Part shown: positions 26,803-34,767 of the stretch, piece after piece
Layout: each line of letters opens with the position of its first letter
Position numbering within the stretch: the first letter of the stretch is position 1
NCBI GenBank assembly: GCA_964631835.1
Contig: CAZWAD010000002.1
Location: forward strand, 124,001 to 188,000
DNA from: Bog-950 sp964631835
GTDB lineage: Bacteria > Bacteroidota > Bacteroidia > Chitinophagales > LD1
DNA: 64,000 nucleotides
Reading direction: 5' to 3'
Position numbers and translations under genes: made by a program
Notes under the pieces: generated by a model
Database searches by the model: none
The model's input: only the letters and a program-made list of their open reading frames with translations
Told to the model about the DNA's origin: nothing

Positions 26803-27600
26803 TTACAAAACCCCGGGTACAATTACGGATTGCATCTGAAGATAAACATACCAGCCCAAAGACACCGGATAATGAAAAATCTTCATCAGAGAACCGGGTA
26901 AATATTTTTTGAGTGGTATATACACATCAAGCGAACGAACACTCAGCGCGCCCAGGTAAAGAGCACAGTACCACGTTCTTCGATTTGCAAACCGCGGTTG
27001 TAAAATATCAAATGCCACAACAACTCGGCTATCGGAAGTTTCGTTCCAAACCATGTGTCGGTGGCAGTCATTAAACATAATTACTTTGCCTTCTTCCCAT
27101 CCGCGCTTTTCTCCCTTTATTTCAATGCCGCATTGTGGAAGCCCCGCAGGAATTTTTATTCCCAAATGGCACCGGATGTTAATGTTCGATTCACTGCTGT
27201 GGGGCAGTATGCTGCCGTTAGGTTCAAGAATAAGGACCGCTCCCATGGTAACTCCGGGTATTTGACGGATAATGTTCCAAGTTTTCGGCAGCTTTTTGCA
27301 ATTTGCAGGTTGCAGCCAGCCAGAGTTCATAAAGTATATTTTCTTCCACGCATCGGGATAAGAAAGTCCAGGTGAGGTGGGTGAAGTGAATTTTTTTAAC
27401 TCTCCTCCTGAACCAAGAAAGCTAACTATTTCATCGCGCATGATTTTCCATTGCGTTTCCACTTCTTTTACCCAGCCGAATTCAGCGGTATCAATAAACC
27501 CGGGCTGCCCACCGTGGTAATAGTCGTCTTCTTTATAATGAATACCGAAAACTGCCGGTTCATTACCTGCCCTCTGCATAAATCCTTTTATTTCAAGCAA
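26803..27600 (-). CDS. aspartyl/asparaginyl beta-hydroxylase-like Fe(II)/2OG oxygenase
   Basis: 265 aa. The family pattern is intact: ILPHSSESNINIRCHLGI near 131-148 (with Arg143 and metal His145), GWEEGKVIMFNDCHRHMVWN near 167-186 (metal His182) and Arg192. This family uses a two-His iron site, so the lack of an acidic ligand is normal. In bacteria such proteins hydroxylate peptides, lipid-bound groups or small molecules. It brings a third type of Fe/2OG enzyme into the cluster. The C-terminus is hydrophobic and may sit at the membrane. Confidence 0.85.
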   Translation of the reverse strand: MLEIKGFMQRAGNEPAVFGIHYKEDDYYHGGQPGFIDTAEFGWVKEVETQWKIMRDEIVSFLGSGGELKKFTSPTSPGLSYPDAWKKIYFMNSGWLQPANCKKLPKTWNIIRQIPGVTMGAVLILEPNGSILPHSSESNINIRCHLGIKIPAGLPQCGIEIKGEKRGWEEGKVIMFNDCHRHMVWNETSDSRVVVAFDILQPRFANRRTWYCALYLGALSVRSLDVYIPLKKYLPGSLMKIFHYPVSLGWYVYLQMQSVIVPGVL

Positions 27601-27672
27601 ATGTATATTTATTTAAAAACCGGTTGAGAGTACATTCCTCCGGTCAACGTCTTCATTCATTCAACAGAGCGT

Positions 27673-28686
27673 TTAATTTATCAGTTTGTTTTCTTTCAAA
27701 AAGCGACACAAGCGCTCAGCGAATAGAGTGTTTGCGTAAGCATTCGGGTGGTCATCATACGGCATTTGATTAAATGCTGTGTCGGTTAAGTCAACCGAAA
27801 TATCGGTTGCGCGAATTCCGTTATTCCTGCAAAAGTGCAACATATCTTCGCTGCCGTCTTTTTGTCTTATTGCCGCGAGGATAAAAACGGCTCCTCTCCG
27901 CCTGCATTCACGATTCATTTCGGCAACTATCTTTTTGGCAACACCCTCAGCTTTCCGATTATCAGATTTATCAAGGGCGTGGTTCCACTGGTCATCGGCA
28001 AAGTTCATCAGAGAACTGTGCCGACTGAACGGCACCAGCCTGTAATCATACTTATAAAACGCAGACCGCAGATTATTATCCATAAGCAAATAGCCAAAGT
28101 TGCTTTTGATATCTGCATGACCATACATCATTTTTACCACACTTCGCTCGAACCGGTTATTGTGCTGAGTAAAATATGCATATATACACACGTCACCACT
28201 GTCGGGTGCAAATATTTCTTTCATCTGAATATACACGTTAGCCACACCGTACCCGGGAACACCGTAATTTCTGACATCTCTTTCAGGAAGCATTTGCTGT
28301 AACAGCCACGGGTAGGTTTGGTTATCGTTCAGCCCGCTGCCGTAGGTAAAGCTGTCACCGAAAATCATCAGCCTTTTACCCGGATTGCCCGATTGCCCGG
28401 TATCGGTACCGGTACTAATGCGGTAACCGTTTTTGTGATGAGTAGATCTGAAGGTGTATTCGTGGTTGTAGGTAATCAGGTAAGTTCCGGGCTTTATCCG
28501 GTGACCTAAAGTACTATCTGCATAAAAGAAACTGTAAGGCGAATAAGTTACATCATCCTGAATGGGTACCGGTTGCCACGGTTTATACCCAACCAGCCGC
28601 AATACCGCTTCAGCAAGGCACAAAGCCAACACCAGACCGAAAATAACGAGTAAGAGTTTTTTTTTCACGGAAAGCAAAAAACGCAA
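27673..28686 (-). CDS. SGNH/GDSL-like hydrolase or acyltransferase, membrane-anchored
   Basis: 337 aa. One N-terminal membrane segment (about 8-28) anchors it, with the rest outside the cytoplasm. Block I is MIFGDSFTYGSG with nucleophile Ser, block II contains the NYGVPGYG turn, and the C-terminal DDHPNAYAN carries the catalytic Asp-His. Members near glycan genes add or remove acetyl groups. The gene diverges from 28752-30356, with 65 bp between their starts. Confidence 0.82.
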   Translation of the reverse strand: MRFLLSVKKKLLLVIFGLVLALCLAEAVLRLVGYKPWQPVPIQDDVTYSPYSFFYADSTLGHRIKPGTYLITYNHEYTFRSTHHKNGYRISTGTDTGQSGNPGKRLMIFGDSFTYGSGLNDNQTYPWLLQQMLPERDVRNYGVPGYGVANVYIQMKEIFAPDSGDVCIYAYFTQHNNRFERSVVKMMYGHADIKSNFGYLLMDNNLRSAFYKYDYRLVPFSRHSSLMNFADDQWNHALDKSDNRKAEGVAKKIVAEMNRECRRRGAVFILAAIRQKDGSEDMLHFCRNNGIRATDISVDLTDTAFNQMPYDDHPNAYANTLFAERLCRFLKENKLIN

Positions 28687-28751
28687 GCGAATTTACATGC
28701 TGCGCAATTTTTTGTTATTTCTAAAAGTTACATTTACCCACAGCAATAATA

Positions 28752-30356
28752 ATGACTAAGCGCTTTTTTTTCCTGCGTGCCGGGTTTTTTCTTCTTGCCG
28801 TTTCCGTCCTGATTTTTTTGCCGGTTCTTAATTTTTCAGGGGTTAAAGATTTACCCCCCCATACAACTATGGAACCTTATGATACAGATTTGCTGGAGTA
28901 TCAAACCGTTGCAGTAAATTTTGCCAAGAAGGACATATTTCCTTACATGGGATTTTTCTCGACTGAAGAGGACTATCAATTACGCCCCAACAGGTTCGAC
29001 TCGTTGCAAGCCAGGTCCATACCGGCTGTGGAGTTTTTAAGAGATGCAGGTCCCGCAGTTTTCCTCCGCAAACCACCGGTATATTCTTTTTGCCTCGGAG
29101 TAATTTATAAATCCTTAGGCACCGATGTCCGGTTTGCCTATGCCTTCAATCTTCTGTTACTTTCCTTTATGGCGGGGCTCATGCCTCTTATGGGTTACCG
29201 GCACTTAAAGCTGCCGGGGTTATTGTGCGGCTTTGTCGCAGCTTTCTTTCTTGTTAAATACAAACTTCCTTCAGCGTTTAAAATTGACCCCGAAACACTT
29301 TTATCGTTTTGGCTTTTTGCTGGTTTCTTTGCTGACATTTATTTCAAAGAGAGCAACAATCCGCTCAAACATATTGCTATCGGGTTGTTTCTGGGGTTTG
29401 CGTTGCTTACTAAAGGCAGTATTATTTTCATACCTCTGTTTTATCTATGTTACCTGTTTTTAAAAACTCTTTTCAAGAAATCAGGTTGGAGGAGTTTGCT
29501 TTGCACTGGTGTCGGTATCTTCGTTGTGCTTTTACCGTGGATAGTTTTTGCCAATTACCTACGTGTTACTACAGTGGCTGAAAGAGCCGTGTGGAACGAG
29601 CGCAATCTTGTTGCGCTAAACCGGTTAGGCGATGTACAAAACCAGCCCGTACTTATTGGAGGAAAGGTAAATCCTGTTATTGCCGAGTATGTGCTTCGCC
29701 ACGAGTATTCGACTTATGCCGTGGCGGACGGTTTTATAATTATAACTCCGCAGGCAGAAGGTGATCAGATTCTCGCCTATCATAACGAGTTGAGTGTTGA
29801 CGGCTGGTGGCATCCGGACTGGCGCTTCAGAAAAGAGCTTTATTACAACAAGCACTTCTCCACCCGTAACGCATGGATTCGGGTTCTTCGTTTTTATGCC
29901 GCTCATCCTTCGCTGCTTTTTCGTATCGCATTAGCCAAACTCAAAAACATATCGGTGAGCGGTTTCCCGGTTTACTGGCTGGCGGCTACTTTGTTTGGTA
30001 TTTGTGTTATTCAACGTAAATTTTCAAATGTCTCACAGGGGCATCGTTTGATGAACAGTGCGCTGCTGCTTGCCGGTCTGGCGGCTGCTTACTTTTTTAC
30101 TCAACCGGCAAGTAATTTTTCAACCATCTTTTGCCTGTTGCTGTTTGGGGCAGGTATTGCTCTTTACCGGTTCAGCGATGAGGACTGGTGCCCGGTTATT
30201 GTACCCATTACGTTACTTAATTTTTTAGCAGTTACGCTTATTATTTCAGTTGGCGAACCAGTTTTTGCCCGAGCTGTTGACTCCATCCTTATTTATTCGT
30301 GCATTTATTTTGCCGCGCTCTTCATTTGGCGCTGGCTGATGAGCGTTCGCGCTTAA
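28752..30356 (+). CDS. GT-C type membrane glycosyltransferase (GT39/ArnT-like)
   Basis: 534 aa. A signal-anchor helix, then YDTDLLEYQTVAVNFA with acidic residues near 38-52, typical of the first periplasmic loop of polyprenyl-phosphate-sugar transferases. At least nine membrane helices follow. The middle soluble loop (about 270-380) is long. It probably transfers a sugar from a lipid-phosphate donor on the outer face of the membrane. It ends in a 4-bp convergent overlap with the cupin-type dioxygenase gene. Confidence 0.78.
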   Translation: MTKRFFFLRAGFFLLAVSVLIFLPVLNFSGVKDLPPHTTMEPYDTDLLEYQTVAVNFAKKDIFPYMGFFSTEEDYQLRPNRFDSLQARSIPAVEFLRDAGPAVFLRKPPVYSFCLGVIYKSLGTDVRFAYAFNLLLLSFMAGLMPLMGYRHLKLPGLLCGFVAAFFLVKYKLPSAFKIDPETLLSFWLFAGFFADIYFKESNNPLKHIAIGLFLGFALLTKGSIIFIPLFYLCYLFLKTLFKKSGWRSLLCTGVGIFVVLLPWIVFANYLRVTTVAERAVWNERNLVALNRLGDVQNQPVLIGGKVNPVIAEYVLRHEYSTYAVADGFIIITPQAEGDQILAYHNELSVDGWWHPDWRFRKELYYNKHFSTRNAWIRVLRFYAAHPSLLFRIALAKLKNISVSGFPVYWLAATLFGICVIQRKFSNVSQGHRLMNSALLLAGLAAAYFFTQPASNFSTIFCLLLFGAGIALYRFSDEDWCPVIVPITLLNFLAVTLIISVGEPVFARAVDSILIYSCIYFAALFIWRWLMSVRA

Positions 30357-31150
30357 ATGTTGCGCATTTTTTTATACAAGGCAGCTGCGCGGGCAATCCA
30401 TAGTTTCCATCCCTGGCTCCACCAAAAGCTGATGGTAACCGAGGGCTCCGTATTGCGCAGGTGATGCCACCAAAAGGCAGGTATGTACAGCGTTTCGCCT
30501 GCGGCAAGTTCCACGATATATGGCTGTGCATTTTTCAGCCTTGGAAATTTTTCGTAATCCGGCTGCTCAGGGTCAACCTGCGCGTGGTTAGGGAGTTTTG
30601 AAAATGGCGGGTACCGGTACACCGGTGACGATGGCGAAAAAAGAGTAATCCGCTTTTTACCTTTTACGGTGATATACAAATTTTCGAAAAGGTCCTGGTG
30701 CAGCGATGTAACGGTACCGCTGGGGCCCAGGAAGATGCGTGCGCGCAGAAACTGCCCGTCAGCGCAGTATGCCGGTGGGGCGTAATCCTGCTGCAGTACA
30801 GGCGGAAAGGCTTCAACCGGTGAGGCAATAACCCATCCGTTATCAAGTTTACCCTGCATGATGGATTGAATAGTTTCGCCAACAGTTAAGCGTTCGGTTT
30901 TCGAACCTCTTTCAGTGTTCAGGTCAAGCTCACCGTTTTTCAGGCGAACCACTCCGGCTTCGGTATGGGAGAAATATGATTGGAAGTATTCAAAATTCCA
31001 CCGCTCCAGCGCCTGCCAGTTACTTACCAGCCCGGTGATAACCACCGGTGTGCCGGTACGCACATAGTGCCGGTAAAAATATTCCTTAGAGGGGGGCGGA
31101 ATCCGCGCCAGGTAAACGGGCTTGTGCATAGCAAGGGCTATATTAAACAT
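30353..31150 (-). CDS. cupin-like/JmjC-type Fe(II)/2OG dioxygenase
   Basis: 265 aa of the FIH-like cupin_8 family. The N-terminal TPVVITGLVSNW is the usual entry strand. Metal ligands are His151-Gln-Asp153 in SLHQDLFENL and His229 in FWWHHLRN; Lys164-165 may contact 2OG. Known relatives hydroxylate protein side chains or tRNA bases. A segment with GC content above that of the PhyH region begins here. The gene is preceded on its strand by a short HTH gene, with an inverted repeat in the gap (31174-31207). Confidence 0.88.
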   Translation of the reverse strand: MFNIALAMHKPVYLARIPPPSKEYFYRHYVRTGTPVVITGLVSNWQALERWNFEYFQSYFSHTEAGVVRLKNGELDLNTERGSKTERLTVGETIQSIMQGKLDNGWVIASPVEAFPPVLQQDYAPPAYCADGQFLRARIFLGPSGTVTSLHQDLFENLYITVKGKKRITLFSPSSPVYRYPPFSKLPNHAQVDPEQPDYEKFPRLKNAQPYIVELAAGETLYIPAFWWHHLRNTEPSVTISFWWSQGWKLWIARAAALYKKMRNI

Positions 31151-31173
31151 TTACCGGTTTATGGATTTACGGA

Positions 31174-31207
31174 ATTACAGATAAAGCAGAACCCGTAAAT
31201 CTGTAAT
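31174..31207 (-). terminator. inverted repeat, possible terminator or attenuator
   Basis: ATTACAGAT (31174-31182) is matched by ATCTGTAAT (31199-31207), a perfect 9-bp stem with a 16-nt loop. It lies in the 81 bp between the stop of the HTH gene and the start of the dioxygenase gene on the same strand. No U-tract follows directly, so it could instead be an operator. Two ACCGG/CCGGT blocks flank it. Confidence 0.4.
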
Positions 31208-31231
31208 CGGGTAAGCCGGTAAATCAATACT

Positions 31232-31555
31232 TCACCCAAACTTCTTTCTAATCTCTTCCAGCGTCATGTTTTTAAGTTTCTCTTCTAAATCAACCGAAGG
31301 TTTTTTGCGGATTGCCTGCAGCAGATTTTCGGGATAGTCTTCCGATGGGTCGTCCGGTGTCCATTCGTACAAATCATTCGGAGTGCAGCGCAAAAGTTTG
31401 CAAAGCTTTTCTGCATGCTTATGCAGCAGCCATGTTTTTGTTCCGTTCAGATACCCTTGCGCCACCCCCTGGCTGATACCTGCCTTCTTCAGGGTTTCGA
31501 GCGGAAACTTAATGCCTCTTTCTTTCATCAGTTGTTTGATTCTTATCTGTATCAT
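31232..31555 (-). CDS. small HTH (XRE/Cro-like) transcriptional regulator
   Basis: 107 aa from ATG at 31555; a start at 31630 adds a basic stretch with no family likeness. Residues about 1-70 form a Cro/C1-type helix-turn-helix (RIKQLMKERGI, LKKAGISQGVAQGYLNG as the recognition helix pair, LCKLLRCTPNDLYEW). The C-terminal third is a charged helix. Such short regulators are often repressors of nearby genes. Immediately upstream lies the 21-bp repeat array, a natural candidate operator set. Confidence 0.82.
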   Translation of the reverse strand: MIQIRIKQLMKERGIKFPLETLKKAGISQGVAQGYLNGTKTWLLHKHAEKLCKLLRCTPNDLYEWTPDDPSEDYPENLLQAIRKKPSVDLEEKLKNMTLEEIRKKFG

Positions 31556-31644
31556 AGTCTTGTTTTTTATGGCAGAAACCGCGTTTACCCGTACCGGTGT
31601 TCCGCTTGTTTGCCTCCTCCTTTTATCCATTAACGCTTATGGCT

Positions 31645-31854
31645 TATTAAATATTGTAAATGAGCAATCGGGAAAGCTAAATGATAAACCGATAACGGTA
31701 AATGCTTAACCGGTAATGATAAATACGCAACCGGTAATAATGAATGTGTAACCGGTAACAATAAATGCGCAACCGATGATGGTAAATGCGCAAAAAATGA
31801 TGGTAAGTCATTAACCGGTAACTGTAAGTGAGTAACTGTTGCCGGTTAAAAAAA
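31645..31854. repeat. 21-bp tandem repeat array with ACCGGT core
   Basis: Seven clear units run from 31687 to 31833, starting at 31687, 31708, 31729, 31750, 31771, 31792 and 31813. Degenerate units sit on both sides (from about 31645, and to 31854). The unit is roughly AACCGGTAANNATAAATGCGC, with AACCGG and TAAATG best kept. The period equals two helical turns, so the cores face the same side of the DNA. It fills much of the 394-bp gap between the HTH gene (minus) and 31950 (plus). No gene is seen in the gap. Confidence 0.9.
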
Positions 31855-31949
31855 TATTCGAAATAATAAATGCAGGGCACAATATTCAGAACCGGTGCTG
31901 CGTTATGTAAATTGAATGACAAAAATTATTCAACTAAAAAACAGCAACT

Positions 31950-32909
31950 ATGGATTCGGAGAAAGAAGATAAGTACGGAATGTTCCTGAAAATGGAATCG
32001 TTTTTAGATGACAAGGCTGCCGCGCTGGCAGCCAACTCCGCGTTCGCTGATATATTAACCGAACTGCTGGCAAACGACAACGCCATTACTCAGGCCGACA
32101 GCACCGCACTGCGCAACCTCAGCGGTTTAACTCAGATTAAACACGAAAAGCGAACCGCGCTCGAAACTTCTATACTTACGGTGGCTGCCGCTGCCCGAGG
32201 TTACTATACTACTAACCACGACCCGTATAAAAAAGTGATTGTAATACTTACTCCCACCGAGGTAAAAACAGAGCAGGATGCTGAACTGATTTCAATTGCC
32301 GATAAGGTACATGATGTGGCAGACCCCATCAAAACCCTGCTGACCCCGTGGGGTGTGGCAGCAGCCGATGTGGACGCACTGCTTACCAAAGTAGATGAAT
32401 ACCGCCCCACCATTGTAAAGCGGAGCCGCGAGCAGGATGTAAGCAGTGTGGCGAATAAACAGGTAAACAAATTGTTTGGCGATAACGACAAGCTGCTGGC
32501 TGATTTTGACGACCACTTTGCCGTGTATGAGTTTACGAACAATTCACTTTTCCTGGAGGGTCGGCTGGCGCGCGCTATTGACAACAGCGGAGGCAACAGC
32601 GGTACTGAAGGTTACGATGTAACTACTTTAACCGTTCCGGCAGGAGGCTCTATCATTATACCCACCGATACTACCGGTCCGCTGCCCGCTTCGCTGAATA
32701 TTTACGCCCGCGCTATTAACGGCAGTATTATTGTTTGCACCGTTGAGCTGCCCGCCAGCCCCTGCACAGGCGGCTTTGAACTGATTCAGGGTGTTACGTT
32801 TAAGGGCGAAATAGGGGGAATGGGCTTAGACCTCAGTAAATCAACACTTCAGTTTACCAACCCGGGCTTAACCGATGTAAAGGTTCGTGCCGGAGTAAAA
32901 ATGGATTAA
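31950..32909 (+). CDS. uncharacterised two-part protein, helical N-half and beta-rich C-half
   Basis: 319 aa, no signal peptide or membrane helix. Residues 1-200 are almost wholly helical and Ala-rich, with LPTxxx-like spacing and SREQDVSSVANKQVNKLF near 154-171. Residues 215-319 are Gly/Thr/Pro-rich and predicted beta. I recall Bacteroidota families with this kind of layout but no known function. It is transcribed away from the HTH gene across the repeat array and ends 18 bp from the convergent radical SAM gene. Base composition is GC-richer than the PhyH region. Confidence 0.75.
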   Translation: MDSEKEDKYGMFLKMESFLDDKAAALAANSAFADILTELLANDNAITQADSTALRNLSGLTQIKHEKRTALETSILTVAAAARGYYTTNHDPYKKVIVILTPTEVKTEQDAELISIADKVHDVADPIKTLLTPWGVAAADVDALLTKVDEYRPTIVKRSREQDVSSVANKQVNKLFGDNDKLLADFDDHFAVYEFTNNSLFLEGRLARAIDNSGGNSGTEGYDVTTLTVPAGGSIIIPTDTTGPLPASLNIYARAINGSIIVCTVELPASPCTGGFELIQGVTFKGEIGGMGLDLSKSTLQFTNPGLTDVKVRAGVKMD

Positions 32910-32927
32910 CCGGCAACCGGTAACCGG

Positions 32928-33932
32928 TTATATATACTCCATGGCGTTAAGCAGGGAGCGAACCGGTTTCTGAAACAGCAAATTAAATTCAAGCATGGGA
33001 CCCACAATGCACCTTGTGCACGGAGTTACTTTATCGAACTTCTCGTTCCATTCATGTTCTAAAAGATTGATGCCTTCAAATTTAGCGGTAGAAAAAGCGC
33101 AGGGGTAAGCATAGCCGGAGGCATCAACAAATAAAAAACCTCGCCCCGCACCACAGGTTTCGGTCGGCTCAAAATAAGCCGACACCGAATAATTGTTCCA
33201 CCGGGTTAAATATTTCAGATACTCAGCCGAAGTGCCGATGGGCGCGCCTTGCTGTTTGCGTGCCAGCAGGTGCTGCCAGAAATTTCGCATGGCTTCATTA
33301 TTCATGGGCTGTTCGGAAGTTCTTCGCGCATATTCCGTATCCACGCACTCTATTTGAAAATGAACCTGAATGTTTTCGCTGGCGGCAAAGTCGAGCAGGT
33401 AATCGGCATTGGAAGTATCCGGGTCGGTAACTACGCAAATAGCAGTGATATTTCTGCCGGTGCCAACCAAATGGCGGATGGCCGATAATATTTTCTCGTA
33501 GCTCTGGGTGCCGCGGTTGACAATGTGTTTTTCGGGTGTGCCGTCAAGACTGGTGTAAAAGAAGTCAATGTCGTGAAGCTTGTCTTTAAATTTTTCGTAC
33601 AGCAGCAGGTTGGTGTTCATGCTCATGGCAAAACCATATCCTTTTCCCAGCGCAATAATGTCGAGAATATCTTTGCGGTAAAGCGGTTCACCACCCATTA
33701 AGCCCAGGCGCTTAACGCCCATTTTTTTCAGCTTGCCGAAGAGGGTTTCGATTTGAGCAAGGGTTAAATCGGGTTTATCTACCAGCGGAAAGTTGCAGTA
33801 GCTGCAGCGGATGTTGCACCGGTTGGATACCGCAAACGATGCGGAGAAGGGACGCGGAGCCCCACCGGTTTTATAAGAGAGCAAACTTTGCCCGTATGCC
33901 GTGCTGAGCTGAAACAGCTTATAAGCTTCCAT
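32928..33932 (-). CDS. radical SAM protein with SPASM-like C-terminus
   Basis: 334 aa. The cluster motif CNIRCSYC lies near 38-45 and the GGEPLYR strand near 82-88. The C-terminal part has further Cys in ETCGAG, AYPCAF and TPCTRC, fitting an auxiliary Fe-S site of SPASM/twitch type. The reaction is unknown. It overlaps the UbiA-like gene upstream by 14 bp, and so is the last gene of a four-gene operon (37894 to 32928). Confidence 0.86.
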   Translation of the reverse strand: MEAYKLFQLSTAYGQSLLSYKTGGAPRPFSASFAVSNRCNIRCSYCNFPLVDKPDLTLAQIETLFGKLKKMGVKRLGLMGGEPLYRKDILDIIALGKGYGFAMSMNTNLLLYEKFKDKLHDIDFFYTSLDGTPEKHIVNRGTQSYEKILSAIRHLVGTGRNITAICVVTDPDTSNADYLLDFAASENIQVHFQIECVDTEYARRTSEQPMNNEAMRNFWQHLLARKQQGAPIGTSAEYLKYLTRWNNYSVSAYFEPTETCGAGRGFLFVDASGYAYPCAFSTAKFEGINLLEHEWNEKFDKVTPCTRCIVGPMLEFNLLFQKPVRSLLNAMEYI

Positions 33933-34767
33933 AGTATGAAGTTAAAAAGGCAACCCAGCAAATAAAAAAATATATGCGCGAAACATACCACGAAAAGGGT
34001 ACCTTTCTCGTCAATACATAAACAACCACCGGTACTAAGCCGGACCCCGCCCACAAGGCGCCTAAATTGAAAAACAAGAGAACACTGAGCAGAATGCAAA
34101 TGCCTGAAAGAATAAATACAGTAGCAGCAGGCATGGCTGTAAGCGTGGTGTTGATTTTGCTGAGCCGGTCGGCATTTTTATCGGTCATCATCTGAAACAT
34201 GTGGGCAATACCGGTCATAACTCCTGCAGCTAACGAAAGCTGCCAGTGAAAATTACCGGATAACGAAATAAACAACCCGCCCCAGGTCATTACGGTAATA
34301 ATATCTATTACCGGTACTGCCTTAAGCCGCTTCGAGTATAAAAAGTTAGTAAGGTAAACCATGATTAGTACCGGTGCCTTGTAAGTATCCAGAAAGAAGA
34401 ATGCAGAAATTACGGTAACGGCAGCAAGCAACGTATTTACCGATATAAATAATGTTTCGTTGGCAAGAATTGACGAAACAAAGCGGTGGTTTTTCTTCTT
34501 GTTGTTGGCATCGTTGTGGCGGTCGGTATAATCATTGAAACCATAGAGCGCACACATGGTAAGAAGCGATAGTACAAATTCAATCGCCATTGGTTGCAAT
34601 TGCCGGTGGGCATAAACAGAGTGAGCAAGGTTGAAAACAACTAATCCGCCTTCGCCAAGTTTTACCCGGTTGAAATACGGGAGTGTAATAAAATCAATAA
34701 CTGATTTGAGTATTTGCAAGGCAGATATATTGCTTTTGTCATCCGCCAGATTCAGCGGATTTCTCAT
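33919..34767 (-). CDS. UbiA-family prenyltransferase
   Basis: 282 aa with about eight membrane helices. The first Asp-rich motif is NDYTDRHND near 93-101, and a second Asp pair lies in TDKNADR. These bind Mg-diphosphate in aromatic or lipid prenyl transfer. The second motif is shorter than the usual form, so the acceptor may be atypical. It overlaps the B12 radical SAM gene by 4 bp and the SPASM protein gene by 14 bp, which strongly suggests a single pathway. Confidence 0.82.
   Translation of the reverse strand: MRNPLNLADDKSNISALQILKSVIDFITLPYFNRVKLGEGGLVVFNLAHSVYAHRQLQPMAIEFVLSLLTMCALYGFNDYTDRHNDANNKKKNHRFVSSILANETLFISVNTLLAAVTVISAFFFLDTYKAPVLIMVYLTNFLYSKRLKAVPVIDIITVMTWGGLFISLSGNFHWQLSLAAGVMTGIAHMFQMMTDKNADRLSKINTTLTAMPAATVFILSGICILLSVLLFFNLGALWAGSGLVPVVVYVLTRKVPFSWYVSRIYFFICWVAFLTSYYGSL

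Noticed and set aside
31645..31854. CRISPR array
   Set aside because: Units follow each other with no spacers, are only 21 bp, and no cas genes are nearby.
31677..31922. Minus-strand open frame with a seven-residue Tyr/Arg repeat
   Set aside because: The heptad arises because the 21-bp DNA repeat is a multiple of three. There is no start context or family likeness.
32910..32940. AACCGGTAACCGGTTATATA as a terminator between convergent genes
   Set aside because: The palindrome is short and lacks a T-tract. It fits the general ACCGGT excess better.
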